Source of the DNA: Cryptomeria japonica
Lineage: Eukaryota > Streptophyta > Pinopsida > Cupressales > Cupressaceae
Direction: 5' to 3'
Length of the DNA: 64,000 nucleotides
Assembly: GCF_030272615.1 (NCBI RefSeq)
Contig: NC_081408.1
Span: 64,166,614-64,230,613 of the forward strand
This document shows, piece after piece, positions 32,451-44,770 of the stretch. The first letter of the stretch is position 1. Every line of letters starts with the position of its first letter. Below the pieces are notes generated by a model, which saw only the letters and a list, made by a program, of their open reading frames with translations, was not told the origin of the DNA and searched no databases. The position numbers and the translations under genes are program-made.

Positions 32451-33565
32451 GTTTTTGTTTGTTGTTATTCTTAAGTTACCCAAAAGTAAAATTCTTAATA
32501 TGATTATTTATGATAATAGAAATACTTCTAAAATGTTTATTAGATTATTTCTATTTAAAGAGAGACTAAATGCTTGATAAAATGACTAGATATGCTTAGT
32601 AAAATGCCTATAAGTGTGATGCTAAAGACTTGGATCTGAGAATGATAGAAGAAGGGCTCTATTTACAGGGAAAATAGGGTGATGGATGGTCAGGATTGAA
32701 AGTTATCAATCCATGCACTCAATTCTCACCAATGAAATGGTGACAATTGTCAACAAGAGACTTCTTGAGAGGGGATGTAAGAAGCATTAAATGCTTGAGA
32801 AGACCTCATGGCTACCTTAGGAGGTAAGGGTTAAGGTTAGGTTAAGGTTATCCATTGGATAAAGCTTTTACCCAAAGGATAAACTCTTGTGCAAGGGTTA
32901 AAGGGATAACCATGGTCAAAGCAATGAAAGCTTGATGAGACCCTTGGGTTAGATGTGGGTTGAGTTAGAGAGAAATTCTCTAATCATGCAAGAGGGTTGA
33001 GTTAACCATTAATGGTTTGGAAAACTTTCAAGGTTAACTTGTTGAAGACATAAAGCCTTTAATGGTTTTCAAAGACTTTGAGGGTTTGAGAAGTGACTTC
33101 TCTTTGCTTAGGGATGTGACAATATTTAGTAGATAGGTTAGGCTAATTTAGAGGTGATTAGAAGAATCTAGAAGGGGGGTTAGAGAGGCAAGTGGGAAAT
33201 GTAGGAGAACACAAGTGGATGGAGGGTAATTTTAATTAAAATAAATTGCTTTATTTCAACAAAAATAGATGCAAGTGGGGGATTTAAATAAATAAATTAG
33301 ATTTATTTATTTGAAGTGAACAAATTAATTAAATGTAAATTTAATTAAAAAGAGTAGAAATGGGATTTAATTAAATAAAGTGATTTATTCAATTAAATGA
33401 AATGAAAGGACTAGGTGAATTTAATTAAATAAATTGAATAACTTATTTAATCAAATAGATGAATGTGAATGATTTAATTAAACCAAAATTAATTAAATAC
33501 AGGAATGAGGTTAAAAGGAATATTAAATATTCACTAAGGAAAGTGGTAATTTTTATACGTCTACA
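32450..33565 (-). repeat. Element B 5' LTR (inner boundary uncertain)
   Basis: The right end is firm: TGTAGACG on the minus strand begins at 33,565. AT-rich ATTTAATTAAATAAA sequence (33,230-33,530), C/T-rich sequence with homology to the D LTR (32,700-33,200), and a decayed TATA box (about 32,655-32,668) come in the same order as in D. The inner end lies near 32,430-32,520; I cannot place it exactly. Confidence 0.75.
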
Positions 33566-34212
33566 CAACCTTATAGAGCATTTAGGGAAGATACCTGCAC
33601 AGATTTCTATACTTGAGTTGCTACGCTTATCCCCTAAACATAAAGATATCGTTGATAAAGTGCTCGCTATCACTACTGTGCCTACAGACCTACGTGTAGA
33701 TCAATTTCAAGCTATGGTGGGAATATTGCCTCCCCTCATACCCTCACTTTTACTGAAAATGATGACTTGTCCATGCAACAACCCCATAATGCATCGTTAC
33801 ATATTGAAGTCCTTGTCCATAGAGTTAAGATCAAGTGAGTTCTAATAGACGAAGGAGCAAGTCTAAATATTTGTACTCTAAAATTGATTAGAGAGCTTGG
33901 ATCTGATGAAATGCAGTTGATCCAAAGAAAAAGATTACAATAAAGGCATATGATGAAGAGGAATGCTCATCTAAGGGATTAGTTACATTGCCTATCAAAG
34001 TGGGACCAATGGTGAAGGATGTGGTTTTTCAAGTCTTTGATCTCCCGTTGAATTATAACATTCTCCTCACATGGCCTTGGATCCATGCAATGCAAGCTGT
34101 ACCTTCTACCTACCATCAATGTATCAAATTTTCTCACAATGGTGTTGAAGTAACTATACCAAGAGAACCAAACCCTTTTATGTATTGCAACAATCTGAGT
34201 TCTAAGAATTAA
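33566..34212 (+). pseudogene. Element A protease region
   Basis: Begins in mid-protein at the B junction: NLIEHLGKIPAQISILELLRLSPKHKD aligns with D and B (shown in parts: SILELLRLSP, DQFQAMVG). The active-site stretch VLIDEGASLNICT is present near 33,840-33,880 with D-E-G in place of D-G-G. A frameshift follows. LPIKVGPMVKDVVFQVFDLP and [16 protein letters not shown] (33,988-34,130) close the fold. The upstream part is lost to the left by the B insertion. Dead copy. Confidence 0.8.
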
Positions 34213-34970
34213 TCCATCAATCCTAGTAACCGTGAAGTGCCTCCTTCCCAAGCATACATCGATCCCAAATCCTTAAAAGCATCCACTTCCAAATCGAATG
34301 AAGTTGAGATTAGAATAAAAGTAAAAGACCATGGATTAGGGGAATATTCTATTAGTCGAGCTCTCTGCATTGGGAAGATACCCTTGTACTCTTGCACTTA
34401 TGGAAAACCACAAATGACTAAGACCACATCAGACACCACTACTATAGTCTGTAAACCTACTATTTTTAAAAAATGGAGAGCTTTGTATGATGAAATGGAA
34501 AAAGAGGACCTCTTGAGATGGCTATACAAAGACGAAGATACAGAGAAAGCACAAATTGTAGAACCTAAAACCAAAATACTAGCTGAGCAATATGGAAAGG
34601 GATTGAAAATAGTGAAAAGATATGGCTATGATGGTCACATTCCTCTTGGTTTACACAAATAAGGTATACTTGAACCGATCAAACCTAATGGTGGACGTAA
34701 GGTTCCTGGTCTAAGGTATGATATGCATAATGATAAGACCTTGAGTACTAAGGGTAACTCAAGTGAGGTAGGGGAGTCTTCTCATGCAACACAGACTTCT
34801 GAGGAAGGTACCATTGATGACTCTAACGATTTCATTGATATATATGAATATGATTCTATTTGTACCCTTGAGCCTATTCATAACCTTGAACCTAATCATG
34901 ATCCTTTACCTCTTGTTCACTCACAACTTATTGATTGGGACCATGAGGGAAATGTCAGTTAGATGTTTTT
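34213..34970 (+). pseudogene. Element A protease-RT linker with G-patch-like motif
   Basis: The open piece 34,237-34,662 has the GLGEYSISRALCIGK motif, matching the GEY motif of D and B, then AEQYGKGLKIVKRYGYDG (34,580-34,635) with PLG and, after one stop, EPIKP and PGLRY: the glycine pattern of the G-patch-like motif. A further open piece to 34,962 is acidic. There is a frameshift near 34,960. No catalytic function is expected here; the region links protease to RT. Confidence 0.7.
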
Positions 34971-36790
34971 CAAAATGATGAGGCAATCATAAACTTTCTT
35001 GGAGCACAAAGTGATTTACCCCTTGGAGATCATAGGGATGGATTCACCATAGAGCTCAATAGTGCAGCTTACTTTGGAGAAGGTGCCAAGCCTTCGAGTC
35101 ACAAAATTATGGAAAATATCAATAGGTCTTCTAGTGAAAACCATTTTCCAGCCCTATTAGACCCCAAAAAAGTAAAAATAAAGGATGTATCCTAAGGTGA
35201 AAACCTCTCTGAGGTTCTTGAGGATGGAAGGCTTAACACGCTTCCCCTACCATTATACCATGAAAAGTCATCTATGTTAGTGGAAAAGACAATATTGACA
35301 AACTTGGGCACATAAGAGAAACCAAATATTATACATCTAGCAGAATCATTGACCCCTGAAGAGAGAATAGAGCATATCCAGTTTTACAAGGAAAGATAGG
35401 TTAATTTTGCATGGTCCTATGCAAACATGCCAGGACTTGACCTTGTTTTAGTTATCCATCACTTGTCTTTACCACTTGGGGAAAAACCCATGAAACAAAA
35501 ATTGAGAAAAGTGCATCCTCATGTGGCACTATTGGTAAAGGCTGAATTATAAAAGTTGCTAGATGCTGGATTTATAAGACCTGTTGACTATGCTGAATGG
35601 ATTTCAAATTTGGTACCAGTTTCAAAATCTGATGGGAGTGTCCATGCTTGCATGGATTTTAGGGATTTAAATAAAGCTTGTCCTAAAGATGACTTCTCAC
35701 TTCCAAATATTGACATGATAGTGGATTCCGCAATAGGAGATGAGATGTTATCCCTCATGGATGGGTTCTCGAACTATAATTAGATCAAAATTATTGCTGA
35801 AGACTAGATCAAAACAACATTCACTTGTCCATGGGGAACTTTTTGTTGGATTGTCATGCCCTTCAGATTGAAGAATGTTGGAGCTACTTATCAATGTGCA
35901 ATGACTACTATCTTTCATGACATGATGCATATATGTTTGGAAGATTATGTAGATGACTTACATGGAAAATATTACACCAGGGCAGGACATTAGAAATTCT
36001 GGATAAAATCTTTACAAGGTTGGAAAAATATAAAGTCCAATTGAATCCAAATAAATGTGTCTTTGGATTAACCACTGGTAAACTCCTTGGATACATTGTA
36101 TCATCTAAAGGAATTGAAGCTGATCCTAAAAAATTAAAAGCCATACTTGAGATGCCACCATCGAGGAGTATCCGTCAGTTGAGATCTTTACAAGGGAAAC
36201 TCCAATCTATTCGTTGCTTTATAGTACAACTGGCAGATAAGTGTCAAACATTTCAGCACCTGCTACATAAAAATGTTTCATTCAACTGGGATAACAAATG
36301 TGAACAATCTTTTCAATAGATCAAAGAATACCTAATGTCACCACCAGTGTTAGTACCTCCTACATATGACAAGCCTCTACTATTGTATATATCCACAACT
36401 GCTACAACACTGGGGGCACTTTTGGCTCAACATGGCTCTAAAGGAAAAGAACGTGAAATATATTACATAGGTCGTACCCTAGTGGGATATGAGATTAAGT
36501 ATAGTCCTATTGAGAGAGCATGTCTTGTTGTAGTTTTTGCCTCGTAGAAACTGTGACATTACATGCTTACACACCAAAGAATGCTCATTGCAAAAATCAA
36601 TCCACTTAAATATCTTTTGAGTAAAGAAGCTTTTACAGGATGACTGGCTAAATCGGTCATGATTCTTAGCGAGTTTGACATTGAGTATGTAGAAATAAAA
36701 GCAATCAAAGGACAAGCTATAGCTGATCAACTTGCTGATGCTCCTATCATAGATGATCATCCACTTATTACAGAGTTACCTAATGAGTCA
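34971..36790 (+). pseudogene. pol: Element A reverse transcriptase and first RNase H
   Basis: RT motifs are GFIRPVDYAEWISNLVPV, FRDLNKACPKDDF, LSLMDGFSNYN and EDYVDDL (about 35,940); the catalytic YVDD is intact but stops surround it. A frameshift at about 35,990 leads into the thumb (CVFGLTTGKLLGYIVSSKG, 36,055) and the Ty3-type RNase H (LLLYISTTATTLGALLAQHG, 36,375 onward). Stops lie at 35,550, 35,781, 36,318 and elsewhere. Layout and sequence follow D pol. It is a non-functional copy of the enzyme that made element cDNA. Confidence 0.87.
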
Positions 36791-38567
36791 ATGTTAACAT
36801 GGAATCTTCAAACCTTTGGACTTTATATTTTTATGGTTCCTTCACACATGGTGGATTTGGTGATGGCATTCTCTTCATCACACTGCAAGGGGATTGCATA
36901 CCAAAGGCTTATAAAATAGAATTTCCTTGTACCAACAATATTGCAGAATATGAAGCATTACTTTCTAGGCTTCGTATGGCTGTACAATGGAAAATCTTAG
37001 ATTTGTGTGTTCTTGGTGATTCCCAGTTAGTGATCAGATAGGTTAATGATGATTATAAGGCAAAGTATAAAAATATTATGCCATACAAGAGAATGGTGGA
37101 TGATTTCAAGGCTTACTTTACCACAATCATATTTGAGCAAATTCCTCAGGACAACAACAGAGCAGCTGATACAATGGCTACAATCGCCTCCCTTATAATA
37201 ATGCCAAGTAATGCTGAATACTGTGAATTCTTGGTTGAACTACTCTTGGAGCCTGCTTACAATGTACCACAATCTAAAATTATATGTCTCATCATTGGTC
37301 CTCATTCCTAGTGGTATGGAGATATTTATGCCTACTTACATGATAATACCTTATCTCCCGATCTATCCAACAAAGCCCAAAAAAAATTTATTTGTCAAGC
37401 CACCTGTTATGCCATTTCAGCTGATACCTTATATCATTGGGGTCTTGATGGTACATTACTTAGATGTCTTGTGTGTGACGAAGCCAACACTGCTTTGTGA
37501 GAGGTGCACAAAGGTATATGTGGGGCACATTTGAGTGGTCCTACCCTGGCTAAGAAACTCTTGCATACTGATTATTACTGGCCTACTATGGAGAAGGATG
37601 CTTATAGGTTTTTTAAGAAATGCAAGCAATACCAAATACATGGAGACTTGATACATGCATGAGCAAAAGAATTACAACCACCTATTACATCTTGGCCTTT
37701 TTGTCAATGGGGACTCGACCTCATGGGCAAAATCCATTCACCCTCATCCAATGGGCACAAATTCATCATCACTGCTACTAAATATTTCAGAAAATGGATT
37801 GAATCCATTCCTCTTACCCATATCACTAGAAAACAAATTGCCACATTTATGTTTAATTACATCATATGTCGATATGGTGTCCCCCTTTCCATTATTACTG
37901 ATAACAGTCATCCCTTAAAGAACCAAGATGTCCATAAGCTTTGTGAGAAATTTCATATCCAACACGTTTCTCCACACCGTATTATCCTCAAGGTAATTTC
38001 CAGGCTGAGGCCTTTAACAAAAACATCCTTAGAATCCTCAAAAAGATGGTCAATGAAGTTGGTCGTGATTGGCATATCTAATTGAACCCTACCTTGTGGG
38101 CTTATCGTACGAGTGTCTGCACTCCTACAAGTGCCACTCCATACTCCCATGTTTATGGTTCTAAAGCTATATTGCCCATTGAGGTCGAGCTACCTTCCCT
38201 ACAGGTCTCTTTGTGTAACCTGATCGGTGATGAGGACTACAGAGTCTCCCACTTGCATGACTTAGAATTTTTGGATGAAAGAAGACAAACAATTTTTGAT
38301 CACCTCAGAGCATATCAACAACACATGTGTAGAAGTTACAACCACAAAGTCAGATCTCGCATATTTGAGGTTGGTGATTTTGTCCTTAAAGAAAATCCAA
38401 AGAACCAACAAGATAGAGAGAAAAAGGGCAAGTTTGAACCTAATTGGCTTGGTCCATATGTTATCACTATTGTGTATGGATTAGGAGCATATCAACTAGA
38501 AACTCTTGAGAGTGAACCACTTGAAGATCCAATCAATAGCATTCACCTTCATAGATTCTATGCTTGA
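36791..38567 (+). pseudogene. pol: Element A second RNase H and integrase
   Basis: The second RNase H shows LYFYGSFTHGG (catalytic D of FDGS lost to Y), IAEYEALLS, VLGDSQLVI and NRAADTMATI (36,800-37,200). The integrase shows zinc-binding remnants (GICGAH and CKQ, 37,515-37,630), WGLDLMGKI (37,708), TDNSHPLKNQD (DNG changed to DNS; 37,898) and NKNILRILKKMV. A frameshift near 37,960 and stops break it. The C-terminal part is open from 38,082 to the TGA at 38,565-38,567 and aligns with D to its last residues (PINSIHLHRFYA). Dead copy. Confidence 0.85.
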
Positions 38568-39225
38568 GTACTTCATAAAATTTTCTTTAAAAGATCTTGA
38601 AAAAAAAAATACAAAAAAATGAGAAAAAGATCCTAAAAAAAAAAAATACAAAAAAATGAGCAAAAGATCCTGAAAAAAAAATATTTTAAAATGATAAAAA
38701 GATCCCAAAAAAAATACAAAAAAATGAGAAAAAGATCCTGAAAAAAAAATACATAGAAATGAGAAAAAGATCTTGAAAAAAAAACATTGTCACTCTGGTG
38801 AAAACTTGGTAAACAGGCACCTTGTGACACACACAAAACCAAAATAAAATAAAATAAATAGAAAAGTAAAATAAGTTCGTCCATTGGTGAAAACCTGGTA
38901 AACAGGCGCCTTGGGCAAGTACCATGGTGAAAATCGGGCAACCAGCACCATGTGTAAATATTTGGCTCCTCTTTCCTTTAGTACTCTACTTGATCATGCC
39001 TTATCCATATCTGCTCTCCAATTCCATGATAGCCTCCCCCCCCCCACCATAGCTTGTGGATTGTTTGCATACCCTATGCACAATGCTTCTCGTGCATACT
39101 ATGCTAGTCTTATCCCTCATTGGGGCATCTCATTAACGTTAGGAATGGGTTGGGATAGTCAGTGTCTCATGGTCAAAGGAACTATCTTCTAAAATGTCCT
39201 AAAAAAATATTAAAAATCATAAAAT
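38568..39225 (+). repeat. Element A post-pol repeats and GGTGAAAAC motifs
   Basis: At 38,580-38,790 there are six or so units of the type GAGAAAAAGATCCTGAAAAAA. Then come three copies of the motif GGTGAAAACCTGGTAAACAG followed by GC(G/A)CCTTG, at about 38,797, 38,885 and 38,924. The motif also follows pol in D. The region 38,960-39,190 holds nothing recognisable. At 39,191 the 30-bp minisatellite begins, one unit before solo LTR F. Confidence 0.75.
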
Positions 39226-40722
39226 TGTTGGCATTTCAGTAGAAAGAACGATTGTTGATATTCATTAAGGATATTGAGAAGGTTGTTGAAGATTATTGAT
39301 ATAACTGAAGAAGGATGATAACTATCTTTATAACATTATTTTGTCATTGATGTCAAGAAATTGATTATCTGATTCAGTATGATGTTGCCATATCTTGAGA
39401 AGACTGATTAGAAGAGAATTAAGATGTCAGTAAAAGACATAGAAAGAATGTGATGAATAAGAGGAGGAATAAGTTATTCAATGGGCAACTATTACCGAGT
39501 TAGACAATGATGAGATCATGATGTTTACTTTGTTTTGATATTGTACAAATGTTGTTGATTGTAAGGTTAATACTATACTATGTCACTGAGCAAAGAACCT
39601 AGTCGGTAAACCCTAAGGTTATCGATATCGGTTAATGAAGGCGGAATGTCTACCGAGTAAAGTTTAGTATTTATCGAGTTGCAACCGAGTTATGACAATG
39701 CGCATTGGATGGATAAAAGTATTATTTAATGAAGGACAATGATTAGCTGGAGATGTATAAATGATTGGTATGCCATGCATGAAGTTTGTTAAGGATCTAT
39801 GGCAAAGGAAAATCGGTAGGAAGATCTACAGTGCAGATTGAACCAGAATAACATTGTGCAAGTTCCAAGAAAGGAATGCAAGTCCCGAGGCAAGGTAAAA
39901 AGTTTTCAGAATTGAAAGGATACATTGAACCTGGTCAAGTTTGAAGATCTGATGGCTAAGATTGATCATAGGAAATGTGATCAAGGAAATTAAGTGGTTA
40001 GCAATTGTTTATAAATAAGGAATTGTTGATAAACAATGCATGTGGGCAAGTGTAAGCACAGGGATGCTACATTGTGATTACCGAGCACATAAGCTTGAAG
40101 ACCTGTTTGAATAATAGAGTAGAGAGCCCAGCAGAGGGACAAGATAAGTCTTATGACTAGATTGTTTTGAGCAAATAAGAATCTGCTTTAGCATTTTAGA
40201 TGTGAAGTTGCAGATAGATTTTTATTACTGTTATTTTGTAAGTGACAGAAAATCTCTTAACCGAGTGGACTTAACAGTCTTATTTGTAAACCCTCTAGCA
40301 AGGTGACATTCTAGTTGAGTGTTTGAAATCCTTTGACAAGGTCACTTCTAACAAAGTGAAGATCCTAACAGATCTGAGGGAAATCCCTTAACTGGGTCAC
40401 ATCTAGCAATGTGTTTGTAATCTTTAACAGGATTTTCTTCTAACTGAGCATACTCTAGAAGAGTATATTTCTTAGTGGGTCTGAAATCCCACGGTGGTTT
40501 TTCCCTATTGGGTTTCCACGTTAAATCTAGTGTTATGAGTGTTATGATGATTATGTGTTTATGAGTTTGCATGTTTAGCTGTTTTGGTTATATTGCTGAA
40601 GTATAAGTTACCGAGGTTGAATCTGTTGATTTTATGGAAGATTAAGTTTGTATGATTCACCCCCCCCTCTCATCTTGTTAGCTATTGGCATCTGTACTTT
40701 ACATTAAGTATTAGAACTTACA
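39226..40722 (+). mobile_element. Solo LTR F (Copia-type, 1,497 bp)
   Basis: It starts TGTTGGCATTTCAG and ends ACTTACA. AAAAT flanks it at 39,221-39,225 and 40,723-40,727. Removing it restores a perfect minisatellite unit (ATCAT-AAAAT-GTCCTG). It resembles the LTRs of C and E in having a CACCCCCCCCTC stretch (40,658) before its end. No internal region is left, so it arose by recombination between two LTRs. No ORF of note. Confidence 0.88.
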
Positions 40723-41195
40723 AAAATGTCCTGAAAAAATCTAAAAAATCATAAAATGTCCTGAAATAATCTTACAAATCATAAAATGTCCTAACAAATT
40801 CTTCAAAATCATAAAATGTCCTGAAAAATCTTCAAACTCATAAAATGTCCTGAAAAAATCTTAAAAATCATAAAATGTCCTGAAAAAATGTTAAAAATCA
40901 TAAAATGTCTTGAAAAAATGTTAAAAATCATAAAATGTCCTGAAAAAATCTTTAAAATCATAAAATATCCTGAAAAATTTTTAAAAATCATAAAATGTCC
41001 AGAAAAATTCTTAAAAATCATAAAATGTCTTGAAAAAATCTTAAAAATCATAAAATGTCCTGGAAAAATCTTATAAATCATAAAATATCCTGAAAAAATT
41101 TTAAAAATCATAAAATGTCCAGAAAAAATCTCTAAAATCATAAAATGTGGTGAAAAAACAATAAAAATCATAAAATATCTTTAAAAAACACTAAA
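40723..41195 (+). repeat. 30-bp minisatellite, about 16 units (element A)
   Basis: The unit is AAAATGTCCTGAAAAAATCT followed by TAAAAATCAT, about 16 copies plus one on the other side of F (39,191-39,220). Because 30 is a multiple of three, it gives a repetitive open frame on the minus strand that I do not regard as a gene. It lies in the same post-pol position as the repeats in D. Confidence 0.93.
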
Positions 41196-41438
41196 AAATT
41201 AAAACATTCATAAAAAGCCTAAAAATCCTAAACATCCAAAAATATGTAATAAACATTGCAAAGACACAAACACTTAAGACAACCATGCAACTTTGCACTT
41301 CAACGAATTCATGACATGATGAGATTATGATTGAGCAAACATAATAAGATCTGATCGACTTATTAAAACCAAACACATTAACTGTGAACAAAAAAATCAT
41401 TCGGCATGAAACATATTGTTTGCTTGTTTGCTTATTTT
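41196..41438 (+). other. Element A 3' region before insertion G
   Basis: AT-rich sequence with no ORF. It ends with TSD ATTTT (41,434-41,438). Confidence 0.5.
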
Positions 41439-44309
41439 TGTGAGGCCCTACCCTTACTCATCCTGACATTTTCTGTTATTTTCATATTGAAACTATTATG
41501 GATGCTTTATTTTATGCATTATGGATTTAGAACTTATATGATTCCATGATTTGGATCGCATTGACGTATATTGATGCTTCATTTTATGCATTATGATTAT
41601 GAAACTTTATATGTTGATAGAATAGAATTATTTTGAAATGATGTATGTCATTATTGGATTTGCAAGATTTCATTTTGATGATAGAAATAGGATGCTTATT
41701 ATATGAATGGCTCAATTTTAAGGATTATGATAATTGCTTATGTGGAATCGAATTTGAATATATGAGATATTGAATTATTATTGGCAAATGTATGAGTGTT
41801 TGATGTGCAATGGAATCCATGTGTTTAATTTTATATATATATATATATATTTGTGATTAATTGGAATTACTAATGTGTTGATTTAGATGCGCAGGAAAAT
41901 TATCCATGTGACCATGGAAATAATATGGAGAACCAAACCTAGACCTATGTACGTTTGTTAAGCCAAGGGTTGTCTATTTGGAGAGACAACACCCCGTTTG
42001 TATTGTATTTTATTCGTGAAAGTAAATGATGCATGTGTGTTAAATTGATTTTATTTAATTGTGTAAACCTACAAGAGACAAATTCCATGTGTGATTTTTA
42101 TATTGTATTTTATTATGTCACTTGACACATGTGTTGATTAGTGTCATTGATTTTGACTTGTCTCTTGGAGAGAATTTTGTTTTTACCAAAGCCATTCAAA
42201 CATATGAGTGTGGTCCCAAATTTGCCTTGGGTAGGGAGTCTTGGGAGTGGTCAACTCAGGTTTGACCCGTAGGTTAACTTCAGTTGGGTTTCTAAGGGGT
42301 CAAATGGACTCCTAGGGTCAGTTTTAGGGCTTTTCCAAAGGTCCAAAGGGTATACCTATGGGTTAGGGGTATTTTTAAACATGTGACTACTCCCATGTGA
42401 CTGTTTAGTCACCTCAAAAAGTGATTTTCCCAAGGTGAGCGAAAATTCAACTTAGAAGGTTCCTCCTAGGATAAACAACCTTCCCTTTTGATGTCAAACT
42501 CTCTTCCCCATCCTCTCTCACCTTTTCCCTTTCCAATTTTAGCAACATGTAAGAGGTTGGGAAGAACAAGCAATGGGAACTCTCACCTTACCCAAGGGGT
42601 TGGGAAGTGTGAGAGAGGCCTTCTTAGGCAAGGATTAGGGACTTAGTGAGTAATCACCCACTCTCCATTATTGGAGATTATGCAATTCTTTGAAAATAGT
42701 TGTAGGATAGAATTTTGGTGAAGGGTTGGTGAAGAGTTTGTGTGGATTTGGGCTACTCATCCCCAACTTAGTCTATCATACCTTTTGGCAGATTAAGGTT
42801 GCTTTTACTTCTTTTTAGTTATGTTGTTTATGTTGTTTTGAAAAGAAAGAAATGCTTGTATGAGAAGATGTGTATATGTAATTTGCTTTGTAGGAGAAAG
42901 ATGTAAATTTTTCCTTCCTTGTTCTTTTTATGTGTTCTTGTTTTGGGAGTGTCCAAGGCCTCCTACTCTTGGGAGAGTAGGATGGTCTTGGGGTGGAAGA
43001 AGTATGATAGCCTTGGGTGAGAGGCTCTCCTTATGGAGAGTGATCTCAAGGGTGTTCTTTGTGACTCTTGCTGCATAGCCTTGTGTATGCATTTGGGGGT
43101 CATAAGGGGAGAAGATATGGCTTTTATGCCTTTGGGGGGCATAAGGGTGTGGAGATGTATTTGTTGTATTTTGTTTTGCCATGAGGTGGCTTGAGTTGTA
43201 TTATGCTTGCAATCTCCCTAATGGTATTTGGTCCACTTCCACCCATGGAAAGATCATCGCAAGTTGTGGTGAGAGTGTAGCCTGGATGGGAAAATGCATG
43301 TTGAGTGTTTGCCCTATGTTTGTTGTGATTGTTTGTTTGTGACCCGTCTAGTGCTTGGTTCTCCAAGCTCGAGGGTGGCTTCTAGTAAGCCTAGGCTAGG
43401 AGGTGAGCTCTCCATGGTCAAGTTGTATTTTAATTGCAGGTAGCTTGGAATGGGAAAGAAAAGATGAAGAGATTTGTTGCTGTTTTGAGTTGCAATGAAA
43501 AATGTATTTATTTTGTAGCTAAAAAAAAAAAACAGGAAGAAGCCATTGTTGTATTTATTTTCCAAAAGAAAAGAAATGTATGTATTTATTTTAAGTTCTT
43601 ATTCAATGGGAAGGAGAGGCTAGTAGGGTTTTCAATCCCATTTGTAATGCTATCTTCATTGTATTCAAAAAAAAATGCTTAAAGAAATGCATGATTTTAC
43701 TTAGTTATTTTTGCAAAAATGAAATGCATAAGTTTTATTAAGTTCTATGGTTTCAAAAAAAAAGAAAAAAATAAAAGTTGTTGCATTCATGTTTCTTTTT
43801 TAAATTTAAAGTTCCTTTTATTCTTCATGCAAATAAAATTATGGAAATAGGGAATAGCATGCATATAGGCCTCTTGAGCTAAATACAAATACTAAATGTG
43901 TTAAATAGGTTTAATCGATCTATCTTTAAGTTGATTTACATGTTTTCTAGGCTAATGTAGTTGTTGTTATAAATTACTGTTTTCTATCATTTTATTAGTT
44001 GCAGAAAAATAAAGCTAATTAGTGTTCCATTTCCAAAGTTAGAATCCAAGTCTTAAAAAGGAAAATAGATAGATTAGAGCTTGTTGTTAATGTTTATTTT
44101 TAAATAAGATAGAAATAAATAAAATGCCTTGATCAACCAAAAAAAAATATATAAGCATACATATTAACAATATAAAAAAAAAATAGAAACCTTCATCTAT
44201 AGCTTACTGTCATTATTTTACTAATTTCTGCATGATTATATAGACTTAATAATACTGAAAAAGAAAAGAGAAAACTCATAAAACTTGCTTAAGTGAGATA
44301 TTAAAATAT

Positions 44310-44310
<1 letters not shown>

Positions 44311-44393
<83 letters not shown>

Positions 44394-44410
44394 ATAATAA
44401 TAATAATAAA
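44311..44410. repeat. (TA)n then (TAA)n microsatellite
   Basis: About 39 TA repeats up to 44,389, followed by about seven ATA/TAA units. It lies directly before the GC-rich block. Confidence 0.97.
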
Positions 44411-44419
44411 CAAAATATT

Positions 44420-44770
44420 TTGGGGCTGGGCATACCCCTCGGCCCCGTGGAAGTGTCACATGGATGAGGGTAGGAAGGCACCCCCACATTGTGGGCGGTG
44501 ACCCCCAATGGCAGCCGCAGCCGCCTCTGTGGGCCGCAACCCACAGACAGGGAAGCCTCGGCTCCCCCTATGGGCGGTGCCCCGCAGTGGAGGCGCAGCC
44601 TGTTTGCGGGCCGCGTATCACAGCGGCAGCCTTGGCCGCCTCTACGGGTTGTGACCCATAGGCACGGATGCGGCCGGCCCTGCAAGGGGCTCCACAGAAC
44701 CCCTTCTCTGCTCCCCTTCTCCCGCCTTCCCACGTAGACACTTGGCTTCAGCCCTGCACCCCGCCATAAA
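44420..44770. repeat. GC-rich CpG-dense block with ~38-bp minisatellite
   Basis: Five diverged units begin at 44492, 44530, 44571, 44607 and 44645 with TGGGCGGTG, TGGGCCGCA, TGGGCGGTG, CGGGCCGCG and CGGGTTGTG. CpG is frequent here, unlike nearly all of the window. A 187-residue minus-strand ORF crosses it and the TA run; I do not regard it as a gene. Confidence 0.75.

Larger units (their letters stand above)
29083..33565 (-). mobile_element. Tat-like Ty3/Gypsy element B, right part
   Basis: This is the 5' part of B on the minus strand. From right to left it holds the 5' LTR (to 33,565), leader, phased GCGCTA array, upstream ORF, and gag N-terminal half, broken at 29,083 by C. Its LTR start (TGTAGACG on the minus strand) abuts pol sequence of element A at 33,566, so B is inserted in A. 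The expected TSD is CAACC (33,566-33,570); its partner would be at the B 3' end, outside the window. Confidence 0.88.

Noticed and set aside
40704-40720. Degenerate PBS (TTAAGTATTAGAACTT) after an LTR ending at 40,703
   Set aside because: An end at 40,722 gives a perfect 5-bp TSD (AAAAT) and restores the minisatellite unit, so F is better read as a solo LTR.
40809-41171. 120-residue minus-strand ORF with repeated HFMIFKIFSG
   Set aside because: Product of the 30-bp minisatellite, whose period is a multiple of three; not a protein gene.
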